Assembly (NCBI GenBank): GCA_016125505.1
Contig: WGLP01000001.1
Span: 62,001 to 126,000 of the forward strand
DNA length: 64,000 bases
From: Gammaproteobacteria bacterium
GTDB taxonomy: Bacteria; Pseudomonadota; Gammaproteobacteria; UBA6429; Thiohalophilaceae
Direction: 5' to 3'
This document shows, in pieces, positions 46,441-54,729 of the stretch; within the stretch, counting starts at the first letter, position 1, and every line of letters starts with the position of its first letter. The notes below the pieces were generated by a model, which saw only the letters and a list, made by a program, of their open reading frames with translations, was not told the origin of the DNA and did not search any database. A program made the translations under genes and the position numbers.

Positions 46441-46778
46441 AAACTGACCACTGCATACATAATCATGCTAATCCAAATCCCCATAGCGAGAAGCCCAAGC
46501 GACATCAGAATCCATAAAATGAGCCGGAGACTGGCGATGGGAACGTAGTCGATCAAAATATCGCGCACACCAATCCAGGCGTGAAACAGCACAGCATAAA
46601 AAAACAGAACCGTGGCGATATTGTCGGTGGGTGATTTGAATAATCCCTGCCAGCTTGCGAAATCCACCACCGGGAGTTTCAGCGTATCCAGACCGAACAG
46701 AATCAGGTACAGCAGCATATAGACCGCCGTCAACCGCTGCAGTATCCAGGTTCGCATCCCGTGCGCGCGCCAGCTCAT
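46437..46778 (-). CDS. sdhD: succinate dehydrogenase membrane anchor subunit
   Basis: Membrane protein of 113 aa with three helices. MRTWILQRLTAVYMLLY and YAVLFHAWIGVRDILIDYVP (second helix) are characteristic, the latter with a conserved histidine and arginine near the haem and quinone site. It is the usual size. It is encoded between sdhC and sdhA with 4-base overlaps on both sides. Confidence 0.93.
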   Translation of the reverse strand: MSWRAHGMRTWILQRLTAVYMLLYLILFGLDTLKLPVVDFASWQGLFKSPTDNIATVLFFYAVLFHAWIGVRDILIDYVPIASLRLILWILMSLGLLAMGIWISMIMYAVVSL

Positions 46779-47158
46779 GACCAGATTCGATAAGCAATCA
46801 GCAGGAACAACACCACGCCGGCAACATTGACTGTCCAGGCGCTCGCCTTTGCCGCCTTCAGATTGTCACCGACGGCAATGTCCATTAATAAAAAACGAAT
46901 TCCGGCCAGAATATGATGCGCAATCGACCATGCCAGTACGGTACAGACCAGTTTCGCGGGGATGCTATCCAGAATTGCCAATGTCTCGGTGTAACCCTTG
47001 AAATCGCGGACAGACAAACCAAATAAATAGATGAGGCCGGGAATGCCGAGCACCAGAAGCGCACCGGAAACTCGATGGGCGAAGGAGGTTACCCCGGCAA
47101 CGGGCAGGTGAATAGCAAAAAGATTCAGGAACTTCGGTCGTTTTTGTTTTGCGATCAT
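46775..47158 (-). CDS. sdhC: succinate dehydrogenase cytochrome b556 subunit
   Basis: Membrane protein of 127 aa with three helices. SFAHRVSGALLVLG near residue 25 carries the quinone-site serine and arginine, and SIAHHILAGIRFLLMD near 80 the haem-ligand histidine. The second histidine of the common GIRH motif is phenylalanine here, which is not the axial ligand. It is the first gene of sdhCDAB-sdhE-ygfX; the promoter must lie in the 75 bases shared with ygfZ. Confidence 0.94.
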   Translation of the reverse strand: MIAKQKRPKFLNLFAIHLPVAGVTSFAHRVSGALLVLGIPGLIYLFGLSVRDFKGYTETLAILDSIPAKLVCTVLAWSIAHHILAGIRFLLMDIAVGDNLKAAKASAWTVNVAGVVLFLLIAYRIWS

Positions 47159-47233
47159 CGACTTTAGTGTAGTCCAATTGCATCATACGTCCAATGCTTT
47201 ACAATCGTGCACGGTTTTGAATGGGTGACCCTT

Positions 47234-48268
47234 ATGCAAACGCAGTGGCAGCAATTTCTCCTCACGCAAGGTGCGCAACTTGATGCGCGCGAACACATCG
47301 CATTTTCAAATATGCAGGATGCGCTGAACCGACTCGATGGCGATGGCATCCTGTGTTCACTTGACCATCTGGGTTGCATCCGTGCATCGGGTGAAGATGT
47401 CCAGGCATTCCTGCAAGGCCAGCTCAGTAACGACATCACCCAGTTGCACAACACGCATGTGCAACTGAGCGCCTACTGCAATCCCAAGGGACGCATGCTG
47501 GCCCAGTTTCTGGTCGTGCCGGCGCAACAGGATTATCTTTTACTGTTACCACGTGCCATTTTGGAACCCACCCTTAAGCGGCTGCGCATGTTTGTGATGC
47601 GCAGCAAGGTCACCCTGAGCGATGTCAGCGCTGAGATGGTTTGTCTTGGCATCGCTGGTCCCGCAGCAGCGGCTGGCCTACAGCCTGACCTGGCGGTACC
47701 TGCTGACGATTACGCCCTGACTCAAACGGATAGCGTGCTGTGTTGCAGGTTACCGGGCAAACATTCCCGCTACCTGCTGGTCACAAATTTTGAACAGGCC
47801 AAAAGTTTGTGGCAACAGCATGCAGCACAGTGGCTGGCAACGGATCAACACGCCTGGCACTGGCTGGATATCCAGGCCGGCCTCCCCAGCATCTGGCCCG
47901 AAACCGTGGAAGAATTCGTGCCGCAAATGGTCAATCTGGAATTGATCAACGGGGTGAATTTCAAAAAGGGATGCTATCCCGGTCAGGAAATCGTGGCGCG
48001 TATGCATTATCTGGGCAAGCCTAAACGACGCATGCATCACCTTGTCCTGGATCAGGCCATAGCACCGGCACCCGGAACTGATATCTATGTCGCCACAGGC
48101 GATGGCCAGAGTGCCGGCAAGGTTGTACTCGCAGAGGCCAGCGACCGCCAGTGCGAATGTCTGGCCGTACTTCAGAATGATAAGCTGGAGACCGAATTAC
48201 GCCTGGGCGCCCTGGATGGGCCAAGACTGACCCTGGCATCACTGCCGTATTCGCTGGAAACTGCCTAA
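47234..48268 (+). CDS. ygfZ: YgfZ/GcvT-domain folate-binding Fe-S assembly protein
   Basis: Protein of 344 aa from the ATG at 47234. The signature FKKGCYPGQEIVARMHYLG near residue 240 contains the family KGCYxGQE motif with its cysteine. The rest has the GcvT-like fold (LQGQLSNDITQL near 65). YgfZ uses tetrahydrofolate and supports iron-sulfur enzymes and tRNA modification. It is divergent from sdhC, a useful neighbour since complex II contains three Fe-S clusters. GTG 47207 is an unlikely earlier start. Confidence 0.92.
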   Translation: MQTQWQQFLLTQGAQLDAREHIAFSNMQDALNRLDGDGILCSLDHLGCIRASGEDVQAFLQGQLSNDITQLHNTHVQLSAYCNPKGRMLAQFLVVPAQQDYLLLLPRAILEPTLKRLRMFVMRSKVTLSDVSAEMVCLGIAGPAAAAGLQPDLAVPADDYALTQTDSVLCCRLPGKHSRYLLVTNFEQAKSLWQQHAAQWLATDQHAWHWLDIQAGLPSIWPETVEEFVPQMVNLELINGVNFKKGCYPGQEIVARMHYLGKPKRRMHHLVLDQAIAPAPGTDIYVATGDGQSAGKVVLAEASDRQCECLAVLQNDKLETELRLGALDGPRLTLASLPYSLETA

Positions 48269-48305
48269 AAATTACCCCGGATATTTTTTAAATTCCCCGG
48301 TCCGC

Positions 48306-48340
48306 TTGCCGATATGTCTGGTATTCACCGATTTCGGCAA
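48306..48340. promoter_or_regulatory. inverted repeat before HDOD gene
   Basis: TTGCCGA (48306-48312) and TCGGCAA (48334-48340) are a perfect 7+7 inverted repeat with a 21-base spacer, ending 5 bases before the ribosome site GGGAG of the HDOD gene. It could be an operator or a leader hairpin that affects its translation. No terminator-like U-tract follows. Confidence 0.35.
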
Positions 48341-48356
48341 TCCTGGGAGTCCTACC

Positions 48357-49187
48357 GTGTTCAATGGCGTTGAAGAAAAACTGCTCGATAAACTATTCAA
48401 TGATTTGGAAACCGACAAACTTGTTTTGCCGACGCTGCCCGAGGTCGCCTTGCGTGTGCGTGAGACCCTCGAAGACGAAAACTCCGGCCTGGGGGATGTC
48501 GCCAAGGTCATCACCTCGGATGCCGCCCTCTCCGCCCGCCTGATTCAGGTCGCCAACAGCCCCCTGCTGCGTGCTGCGCGCACCATCGAGTCCGTTGAGG
48601 CCGCCGTGACCCGCATGGGTGCGGACATGACCCGGAACCTGGTCACCAGTATCGCCATGGAACAGATGTTTCAGGCCACCGCCGACGCCACCGACAAACG
48701 GCTGCGCGACCTGTGGGAACACAGTACCCAGGTGGCCGCCCTCTGCCATGCCCTGGCCGCACAATTCACCAAACTCAAGCCCGACCAGGCCCTGCTGGCC
48801 GGGCTGGTCCATGACATCGGTGCGCTACCGATTATCACCCTGGCGGAAGACATGCCGGAGCTGCTGGACGATACCAGCCTGCTCGATAACATCATCCGCA
48901 AGGCGCACTCCACCATCGGGGAGGCCATCCTGCAAAAGTGGAATTTCTCGCCGGAATTGATCGCCGTTGCCGCTGACCATGAGGATATTCACCGCAATCA
49001 CGCCGGCCCCGCGGATTATGTGGATGTGGTGGTGGTCGCCAATCTGGAAAGTTACCTGGGGAGCAATCATCCGCATGGCCAGGTCGACCTGAGCACCGTC
49101 CCGGCCTTTGGCAAACTGGGCCTGGAGCCGGAAGCCAATGTACTGGACGTAGAAGGCGTCGCCGAAACCAAGGCGGCCTTGGGATAA
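48357..49187 (+). CDS. HDOD domain-containing protein
   Basis: Protein of 276 aa from GTG 48357, chosen because GGGAG lies 7 bases upstream. The HDOD region (about 20-220) includes LPTLPEVALRVRETLED, VITSDAALSARLIQVANSPL and LVHDIGALPI. HDOD proteins are degenerate HD-type signalling modules in regulatory proteins (for example GsmR-like and competence regulators) and generally do not hydrolyse. No receiver, GGDEF or EAL domain is attached. It is not obviously linked to ygfZ. A strong terminator follows 18 bases after the stop. Confidence 0.9.
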   Translation: MFNGVEEKLLDKLFNDLETDKLVLPTLPEVALRVRETLEDENSGLGDVAKVITSDAALSARLIQVANSPLLRAARTIESVEAAVTRMGADMTRNLVTSIAMEQMFQATADATDKRLRDLWEHSTQVAALCHALAAQFTKLKPDQALLAGLVHDIGALPIITLAEDMPELLDDTSLLDNIIRKAHSTIGEAILQKWNFSPELIAVAADHEDIHRNHAGPADYVDVVVVANLESYLGSNHPHGQVDLSTVPAFGKLGLEPEANVLDVEGVAETKAALG

Positions 49188-49204
49188 TCACTTACACCAC
49201 CCAT

Positions 49205-49232
49205 AAAAAAACCGGCGACTGCCGGTTTTTTT
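49205..49232 (+). terminator. bidirectional-type intrinsic terminator after HDOD gene
   Basis: AAAAAAACCGGC (49205-49216), loop GACT, GCCGGTTTTTTT (49221-49232): a perfect 12-base-pair stem whose distal half doubles as the U-tract. It should terminate the HDOD transcript. It is symmetrical, so it could also stop leftward transcripts from lysS. Confidence 0.85.
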
Positions 49233-49239
49233 ATGTCTG

Positions 49240-49436
49240 AGCTAAAGCTTAGGTCGCACGTCAGAACCCCTTCGGGGTTTACACCGGAACGACCTTCGGT
49301 CGTTCTTTGGTACTTCCTACGTTTCACTCCGGTCGGCAGGAAATTGCTCCTCGGCTTTGGCTTCCTGCGTCGCCCTACCTCCTGCATCCATGCAGTCGTG
49401 CATTTCCTGCACTCCCGCCATCCATGGCGGTCGCAT
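49240..49436. repeat. cluster of seven short hairpins in an intergenic element
   Basis: Successive inverted repeats: near 49238-49253 (imperfect, CTGAGCT-AA-AGCTTAG), AACCC/GGGTT (49265-49279), GAACGACC/GGTCGTTC (49287-49305), GCAGGAA/TTCCTGC (49336-49368), CTGCAT/ATGCAG (49382-49395), GTGCA/TGCAC (49398-49412) and CCGCCAT/ATGGCGG (49415-49430). The loops are mainly TTC or CC. It fills the space between the HDOD terminator and lysS. I take it as a repetitive, REP-like or nonautonomous element, not a gene; that is inference from structure. Confidence 0.6.
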
Positions 49437-49444
49437 AAAATGAA

Positions 49445-50959
49445 CTAAACCTCTGGTCGCATGTGCGGGAACAGCAGCACGTCGCGGATCGAGGGTGAGT
49501 CGGTGAGCAACATCACCAGCCGGTCGATGCCGATGCCTTCGCCCGCGGTGGGCGGCATACCGTGTTCCAGTGCGGTGACGTAGTCTTCGTCGTAGTACAT
49601 CGCCTCTTCGTCACCGGCGTCTTTTTCTTCCACCTGTTTGCGAAAACGTTCTGCCTGGTCTTCGGCATCATTCAACTCGGAGAAGCCGTTCGCGATCTCG
49701 CGCCCGCCGACGAAGAACTCAAAGCGATCGGTGACAAAGGGATCGTGATCGTTGCGGCGCGCCAACGGTGACACTTCCGTGGGATAGGCCGTGATAAACG
49801 TGGGATCCTTGAGCCGGTGTTCAACCGTTTTCTCGAAGATCTCGATCTGGATCTTGCCTAGGCCATAGCTGTCCTTGAGCGGGATCTGCATGCCTTGCGC
49901 AATCTTGCGCGCTGACTCGATGTCATCCAGTGCATTGGCTTGAAGATCCGGGTTGTAGTGCAGAATGGATTCTTTCACCGTCATGCGCGTAAACGGCTTT
50001 TCAAAATCGTAGGTCTCGCCCTGATACTGAATCTGTGTCGTGCCCACGACCGAACGCGCCACATCGCGCAACATATCCTCGGTCAGGTTCATGAGGTCAT
50101 GATAATCGGCATAGGCCTCGTAGAATTCGAGCATGGTGAATTCCGGATTATGCCGGGTGGAGAGACCTTCGTTGCGGAAGTTGCGATTGATCTCGAAGAC
50201 CTTCTCCAGACCTCCCACCACGCAACGTTTCAGAAACAGTTCCGGTGCGATGCGCAGATACAACTCCATATCCAGCGCGTTGTGATAGGTCTTGAACGGG
50301 CGCGCCGTCGCGCCGCCGGGCAAGACCTGCATCATCGGGGTTTCCACTTCGAGAAAGCCACGCGTCGTCAAATACTGGCGAATGTGATTGATCACCGCCG
50401 AGCGGATACGGAAGGTATCGCGCGAGTCCTGATTCATGATCAGATCGAGATACCGCTGGCGATAACGGGTCTCGGTATCGGTCAGGCCATGATACTTCTC
50501 CGGCAAGGGCCGCAAAGACTTGGTCAGAAGCCGAATCGATTCCACCTTCACCGATAGTTCATCGGTGTTGGTTTTGAACAAGGTACCTTCGGCACCGATG
50601 ATGTCGCCGATGTCCCACTTCTTGAACTCCTGGTTATAAAAACCCTCGGGCAGGACATCGCGTTGCACAAACAACTGAATCCGGCCCGACATGTCCTGGA
50701 TACTGGCGAAGGCATTCTTGCCCATGATGCGTTGAGCCATCATGCGCCCCGCGACATTCACGCGCACGGGATGTTGTTCGAAGAAGGTATTGTCCTTTTC
50801 GCCATACTCGGCGTGCAACTCACCGGCCATGACGTTGCGCCGAAAGTCATTGGGAAAGGCAACGCCCTGTTCACGCAATCCGCGCAGTTTTTCCCGGCGT
50901 TGGGCAATGAGTTTGTTTTCGTCTTCCTGGCTCAAATTCTTGTTTTCAGTTTCAGACAT
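49445..50959 (-). CDS. lysS: lysine--tRNA ligase (class II)
   Basis: Enzyme of 504 aa charging tRNA-Lys. N-terminal OB-fold anticodon domain (about 60-160, [22 protein letters not shown]), class II motif 1 near 200 ([16 protein letters not shown]), motif 2 [20 protein letters not shown] near 260, and motif 3 [16 protein letters not shown] near 475. The ATG start is [11 protein letters not shown]. It pairs with prfB as in many bacteria, but the 210-base intergenic space between them carries a foldback element. Confidence 0.97.
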   Translation of the reverse strand: MSETENKNLSQEDENKLIAQRREKLRGLREQGVAFPNDFRRNVMAGELHAEYGEKDNTFFEQHPVRVNVAGRMMAQRIMGKNAFASIQDMSGRIQLFVQRDVLPEGFYNQEFKKWDIGDIIGAEGTLFKTNTDELSVKVESIRLLTKSLRPLPEKYHGLTDTETRYRQRYLDLIMNQDSRDTFRIRSAVINHIRQYLTTRGFLEVETPMMQVLPGGATARPFKTYHNALDMELYLRIAPELFLKRCVVGGLEKVFEINRNFRNEGLSTRHNPEFTMLEFYEAYADYHDLMNLTEDMLRDVARSVVGTTQIQYQGETYDFEKPFTRMTVKESILHYNPDLQANALDDIESARKIAQGMQIPLKDSYGLGKIQIEIFEKTVEHRLKDPTFITAYPTEVSPLARRNDHDPFVTDRFEFFVGGREIANGFSELNDAEDQAERFRKQVEEKDAGDEEAMYYDEDYVTALEHGMPPTAGEGIGIDRLVMLLTDSPSIRDVLLFPHMRPEV

Positions 50960-51007
50960 CTCTATTTCCAGTTCATTACTTTAATAAAGAACAAAACAGG
51001 TGTTTCC

Positions 51008-51148
51008 AGCTTCGTATCCAGTAACAGGACGGGATAGTCTTTTCCAGGACCGTCAGCAGGGATGCTGCTGACGAGCGTACAGGGACGTATTTACCGCGTG
51101 TCCTGGGAAAGACTATCCCGCCCTGTACATGTGACCTGATACGAAGTT
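51008..51148. repeat. foldback (MITE-like) element between prfB and lysS
   Basis: Nested inverted repeats. The outer pair is TTCGTATC (51011-51018) / GATACGAA (51138-51145), extended by weak pairs to 51008-51148. The main arms are 27 bases long: 51024-51050 pairs with 51100-51126 with only two mismatches. An inner hairpin is GTCAGCAG (51052-51059) / CTGCTGAC (51065-51072). An alternative pair, GTACAGGG (51077-51084) / CCCTGTAC (51121-51128), would compete with the right arm. It encodes no protein. The form is that of a MITE or RNA structural element. Confidence 0.7.
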
Positions 51149-51169
51149 AGAAATCGTCATAATTAGCGG

Positions 51170-52268
51170 CTATAAACCGCTCTTCAAACTTGCCTCAATA
51201 AACTCATCCAGATCCCCATCCAACACCTTCTGGGTATCGGTACGCTCCACATTGGTACGCAGATCCTTGATGCGGGACTGATCCAGCACATAAGAACGGA
51301 TCTGGCTGCCCCAGCCGATATCGGACTTGGTTTCCTCCAGGGCCTGTTTCGCCGCGTTGCGCTTTTGCATTTCCATTTCGTACAACTTGGCCTTGAGCAT
51401 CTTCATGGCGTGATCCCGGTTCTGATGCTGGGAGCGTTCGCTCTGGCATTGTACGACAATCCCGGAGGGCATATGGGTAATCCGCACCGCCGAATCGGTC
51501 TTGTTGACGTGCTGACCACCGGCGCCGCTGGCGCGGTAGGTATCGGTTTTCAGATCCGCCGGATTGATCTCGATATCGATGGAATCGTCCACCTCCGGCG
51601 ACACGAACACCGAGGCAAACGAGGTGTGACGACGGTTACCGGAATCGAATGGTGACTTGCGTACCAGGCGGTGCACGCCGATCTCGGTACGTAACCAGCC
51701 AAAGGCATAATCACCTTGAAAATAGATCGTCGCGCTCTTGATGCCCGCCACTTCGCCGGCGGAGACTTCGATGAGTTCGGTCTTGAAACCGTGGTCCTCG
51801 CCCCAGCGCAGGTACATGCGCAACAGCATATTGGCCCAGTCCTGGGCCTCGGTGCCGCCCGAACCGGCCTGGATATCGAGATAGGCGTTATTCGCATCCA
51901 TCTCGCCGGCGAACATGCGTTCGAATTCCAGGCGTGCCAGCAATTGCTCCTGGGCATCCAGATCGGCCACCAGCGATTGCAGGGTATCCTCGTCGTTTTC
52001 CTCGCGCACCAGGTCCAGCAGTTCCTCGGCATCATTGAGGCCCTTGTCCAGTCCGGACAGGATCTCGACCACGTGTTCGAGATGGGCACGCTCGCGGCCC
52101 AGTTCCTGGGCACGCTCCGGGTTATTCCAGATGGCGGGGTCTTCCAGCTCGCGGCTTACTTCGTCGAGGCGTTCGCGTTTGGTGTCGTAGTCAAAGATAC
52201 CCCCTCAGGGCAATACTCCGCCCTTGCATGTCCTTGAGTCGGGTTTGAATAAGACCGGTTTCTAACAT
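51170..52268 (-). CDS. prfB: peptide chain release factor 2 with programmed +1 frameshift
   Basis: Full protein is about 365 aa, but codon 26 is an in-frame TGA (52193-52191). The first 25 codons (starting [17 protein letters not shown]) run from the ATG at 52268; reading CTT then shifting +1 at the TGA joins the main frame, [18 protein letters not shown]. The Shine-Dalgarno-like AGGGGG lies just upstream. RF2 features are the SPF anticodon tripeptide (VRKSPFDSG) and catalytic GGQ ([14 protein letters not shown]). RF2 recognises UGA and UAA. The frameshift is the classical RF2 autoregulation by RF2 level. Confidence 0.95.
52189..52205 (-). promoter_or_regulatory. prfB programmed frameshift site
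   Basis: Minus-strand AGGGGG (52205-52200), TATCTTTGAC with the slip codon CTT and stop TGA at 52193-52191. The spacing between the SD-like sequence and CTT is the canonical three bases. It is essentially identical in layout to the E. coli prfB recoding site. Confidence 0.92.
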
Positions 52269-52498
52269 GATGCAACTTTCTAATCGTCTGAATTAAAGCC
52301 GCATATTCTATCCCAGACCCGGGCGTCACGTCATGGGGTGTTGGAAGTCTCATTGTCCCGGTGGACGGATTTTTAACGCAGATTGAATTTATTTATCAGT
52401 TGCCGGGCAACCGGCCTAAGCCGCGAAAATGCACTATAGTTAGGTCCATACAATAAGCATAATTCGCTCACATTCGCTCTCTCATCAGGAGGTGCGTT

Positions 52499-52966
52499 AT
52501 GGCGATTTCCCCCACACTTCAGAAATTTCTGAACGACAATGCAATTGCGTACGAGGTCCTGTCACACTCCCCGACCGCCACCAGTCTGAACAGCGCCCAC
52601 GCCGCGCATATCCCGGGTAATAAGATGGCCAAACCCGTTATCCTGGAAGACGAGGATGGCTATTTGATGGCCGTCATCCCGGCAAATGAACACGTGAAAA
52701 TCCGGGAACTGAATCATAGTCTCAAACGCAACGTCGGTCTGGCGACAGAAAGGGAACTGTATCGTCTGTTTAGCGATTGCGTGATTGGCGCTATCCCGCC
52801 CGTTGGCGCCGCCTATGGCATGCAAACCGTCGTCGATGACAGCCTGCTGCAATGCGACGATGTCTATTTCGAGGCGGGTGATCACGAAGAGCTGATACAC
52901 GTGAAAGGCGTTTCGTTTCGCAAGATGATGGCACATTCCCAGCACGCCAGGCTTTGTACGCATTGA
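52499..52966 (+). CDS. YbaK/EbsC family aminoacyl-tRNA deacylase
   Basis: Protein of 155 aa of the YbaK/ProX fold, which removes wrongly attached amino acids from tRNA. The pattern IAYEVLSHSPTATSL, AHIPGNKMAKPVILEDEDG, GLATERELYRLFSDCVIGAIPPVGAAYG and FEAGDHEELIHV is typical. An excellent AGGAGGTG ribosome site is 6 bases before ATG. Specificity (Cys, Ala or other) is not readable. It is divergent from prfB across 230 bases with no other feature, and converges on recJ with 20 bases between. Confidence 0.9.
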   Translation: MAISPTLQKFLNDNAIAYEVLSHSPTATSLNSAHAAHIPGNKMAKPVILEDEDGYLMAVIPANEHVKIRELNHSLKRNVGLATERELYRLFSDCVIGAIPPVGAAYGMQTVVDDSLLQCDDVYFEAGDHEELIHVKGVSFRKMMAHSQHARLCTH

Positions 52967-52986
52967 AGCATTGCCATTTCATGCAG

Positions 52987-54729
52987 CTACGCTAGTAACG
53001 GTTGCAGGTATTCCACCAGCAACTGTGCGTTGCGTTGCCCGTTGAACTCATTGACGTCCAGACGATAGACCACGTGGACCTGAGTGACCTGCGCCGGCCA
53101 ATCGCGATCGGTTGTACGAAATGCAATCGCGTCAACCAGCGCATTCCCGCTGCGCAGTACCATTTTCAAATGGTGTTCGCCGACAATGCGCCGTTGCACG
53201 AGTTCAAACCGGCCTTCGAATTGCGGTTCCGCAAAGCCCTGCCCCCAGGGGCCGGCGTTGCGCAAGGTCTCCGCCAATTGCAGATTGAGGTCAATCGCAG
53301 ACAATTGTCCATCGCAATGAATGACGCGTTGCAAGGCGTCGTCGTCTAACAGTTCATTCGCGGTTTGTACAAAGACGGCATTGAAGGTCGCGAAATCCGC
53401 TCTGCGCAGGGTCAGGCCAGCCGCCATGGCGTGGCCACCGAATTTGCTCAACAGGCCGGGATGGCGAGTCGCGACCCTGTCCAGGGCATCGCGAATATGC
53501 AGGCCGGGAATGGAACGCGCCGAGCCTTTTATCAAGTCATCGCCACTGGCGGCAAACACAATCGTGGGACGATGGAGTTGATCCTTGATCCGCCCCGCCA
53601 GGATACCGATCACGCCTTCGTGAAATTCCGGGTCATAAAGACACAGGGCTGCAGGCAACGCTGCGTCTTCCGCATCCGCGAGCAGTGCAGTCAATTGCCC
53701 TTCGGCCTGCTCGCGCATGGCCTGCTCGATATGGCGGCGTTCGCGATTGAGATTATCCAGCACCTGCGCCTTTTGCAGGGCGCTGCCCATGTCCGTACTC
53801 AGCAGACATTCGATGCCCAGCGCCATATCATCCAGGCGACCTGCCGCATTGAGACGCGGTCCGACACAAAAACCCAGGTCCTGACTCGTCACCTTTTTAT
53901 AATCGCGCCCGGCAACCTGCAATAAGGCCAGAATTCCCGGACAGGCCTGGCCGGCACGCATGCGCGCCAGACCTTGCGCCACCATGATGCGGTTGTTGTG
54001 ATCCAGCTTGACCACGTCGGCCACCGTGCCCAAGGCAACGAGGTCCAGAAACTCCGCCATATTCGGCTCGGCAATACCCAGCTGCGTAAACCAGCCGCGC
54101 TCGCGCAGCTGCGCACGCAGGGCGACCATGACATAAAAGATCACACCCACACCGGCAAGGTGTTTGCTCGCAAAGGGATCGCCGGCCTGATTAGGATTCA
54201 CGATCGCCTCCGCGGCCGGCAGGGTGGCGGCCGGCAGGTGATGATCGGTAATGATGACGCGAATGCCGGCGGCATTGGCGGCGTTCACCCCGTCGATACT
54301 GGCGATGCCGTTATCGACGGTGATGATCACATCCGGTTGTTTGCGCTTGGCGACCTCGACAATCTCCGGTGTCAGACCGTAACCGTATTCAAAGCGATTG
54401 GGCACGAGATACTCGACATGACGGGCACCCATGGCGCGCAGCGCCTTGACGGCCAATGCACAACTCGTGGCGCCATCGGCATCGTAATCGCCGATAATCA
54501 ACAGTCGTTGTTGCCGTTCCAGTGCCGCGGCAAGAATCGTCACCGCATGATCGATATTCTGCAATTGCGTGTAAGGCAAAAGATGATTGAGGGTCGTTTC
54601 CGTCTGTTTCGCCTCACTGACGCCGCGTGCCAGATAAATCCGCTTGAGGATGGGATGCATCGACTCCGGCAAGATTGTCTTATCGTCAACGAGTGGCGTA
54701 CGGGTAATGATTTGGGTATCAGTAACCAT
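52987..54729 (-). CDS. recJ: single-stranded-DNA-specific exonuclease RecJ
   Basis: Exonuclease of 580 aa with DHH and DHHA1 domains. Conserved acidic sites are LLIIGDYDADGATSCALAV near residue 72, VDNGI near 137, ITDHHLPAATLP near 160 (the DHH motif) and the C-terminal RDGGSARS-type segment seen here as IKGSARSIPGLH near 400. It digests 5' to 3' single strands in recombination and mismatch repair. Its ATG overlaps the RpfE-like gene end by 11 bases. The C-terminal OB-like domain is intact. Confidence 0.96.
   Translation of the reverse strand: MVTDTQIITRTPLVDDKTILPESMHPILKRIYLARGVSEAKQTETTLNHLLPYTQLQNIDHAVTILAAALERQQRLLIIGDYDADGATSCALAVKALRAMGARHVEYLVPNRFEYGYGLTPEIVEVAKRKQPDVIITVDNGIASIDGVNAANAAGIRVIITDHHLPAATLPAAEAIVNPNQAGDPFASKHLAGVGVIFYVMVALRAQLRERGWFTQLGIAEPNMAEFLDLVALGTVADVVKLDHNNRIMVAQGLARMRAGQACPGILALLQVAGRDYKKVTSQDLGFCVGPRLNAAGRLDDMALGIECLLSTDMGSALQKAQVLDNLNRERRHIEQAMREQAEGQLTALLADAEDAALPAALCLYDPEFHEGVIGILAGRIKDQLHRPTIVFAASGDDLIKGSARSIPGLHIRDALDRVATRHPGLLSKFGGHAMAAGLTLRRADFATFNAVFVQTANELLDDDALQRVIHCDGQLSAIDLNLQLAETLRNAGPWGQGFAEPQFEGRFELVQRRIVGEHHLKMVLRSGNALVDAIAFRTTDRDWPAQVTQVHVVYRLDVNEFNGQRNAQLLVEYLQPLLA

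Noticed and set aside
48268..48300. Direct repeat CCCCGG twice after ygfZ
   Set aside because: Short and could be chance; no stem with T-run to call it a terminator.
49067..49387. Open frame of 106 codons crossing the HDOD end, terminator and hairpin cluster
   Set aside because: It reads through a strong terminator and inverted repeats; the protein is low-complexity and basic, typical of spurious calls in repeat DNA.
49240..49436. CRISPR-like array
   Set aside because: The hairpins differ in sequence and spacing; there are no identical direct repeats and no cas genes in the window.
52269..52498. Possible small gene or RNA between prfB and the YbaK-type gene
   Set aside because: No open frame with a ribosome site, no tRNA-like cloverleaf and no terminator found.
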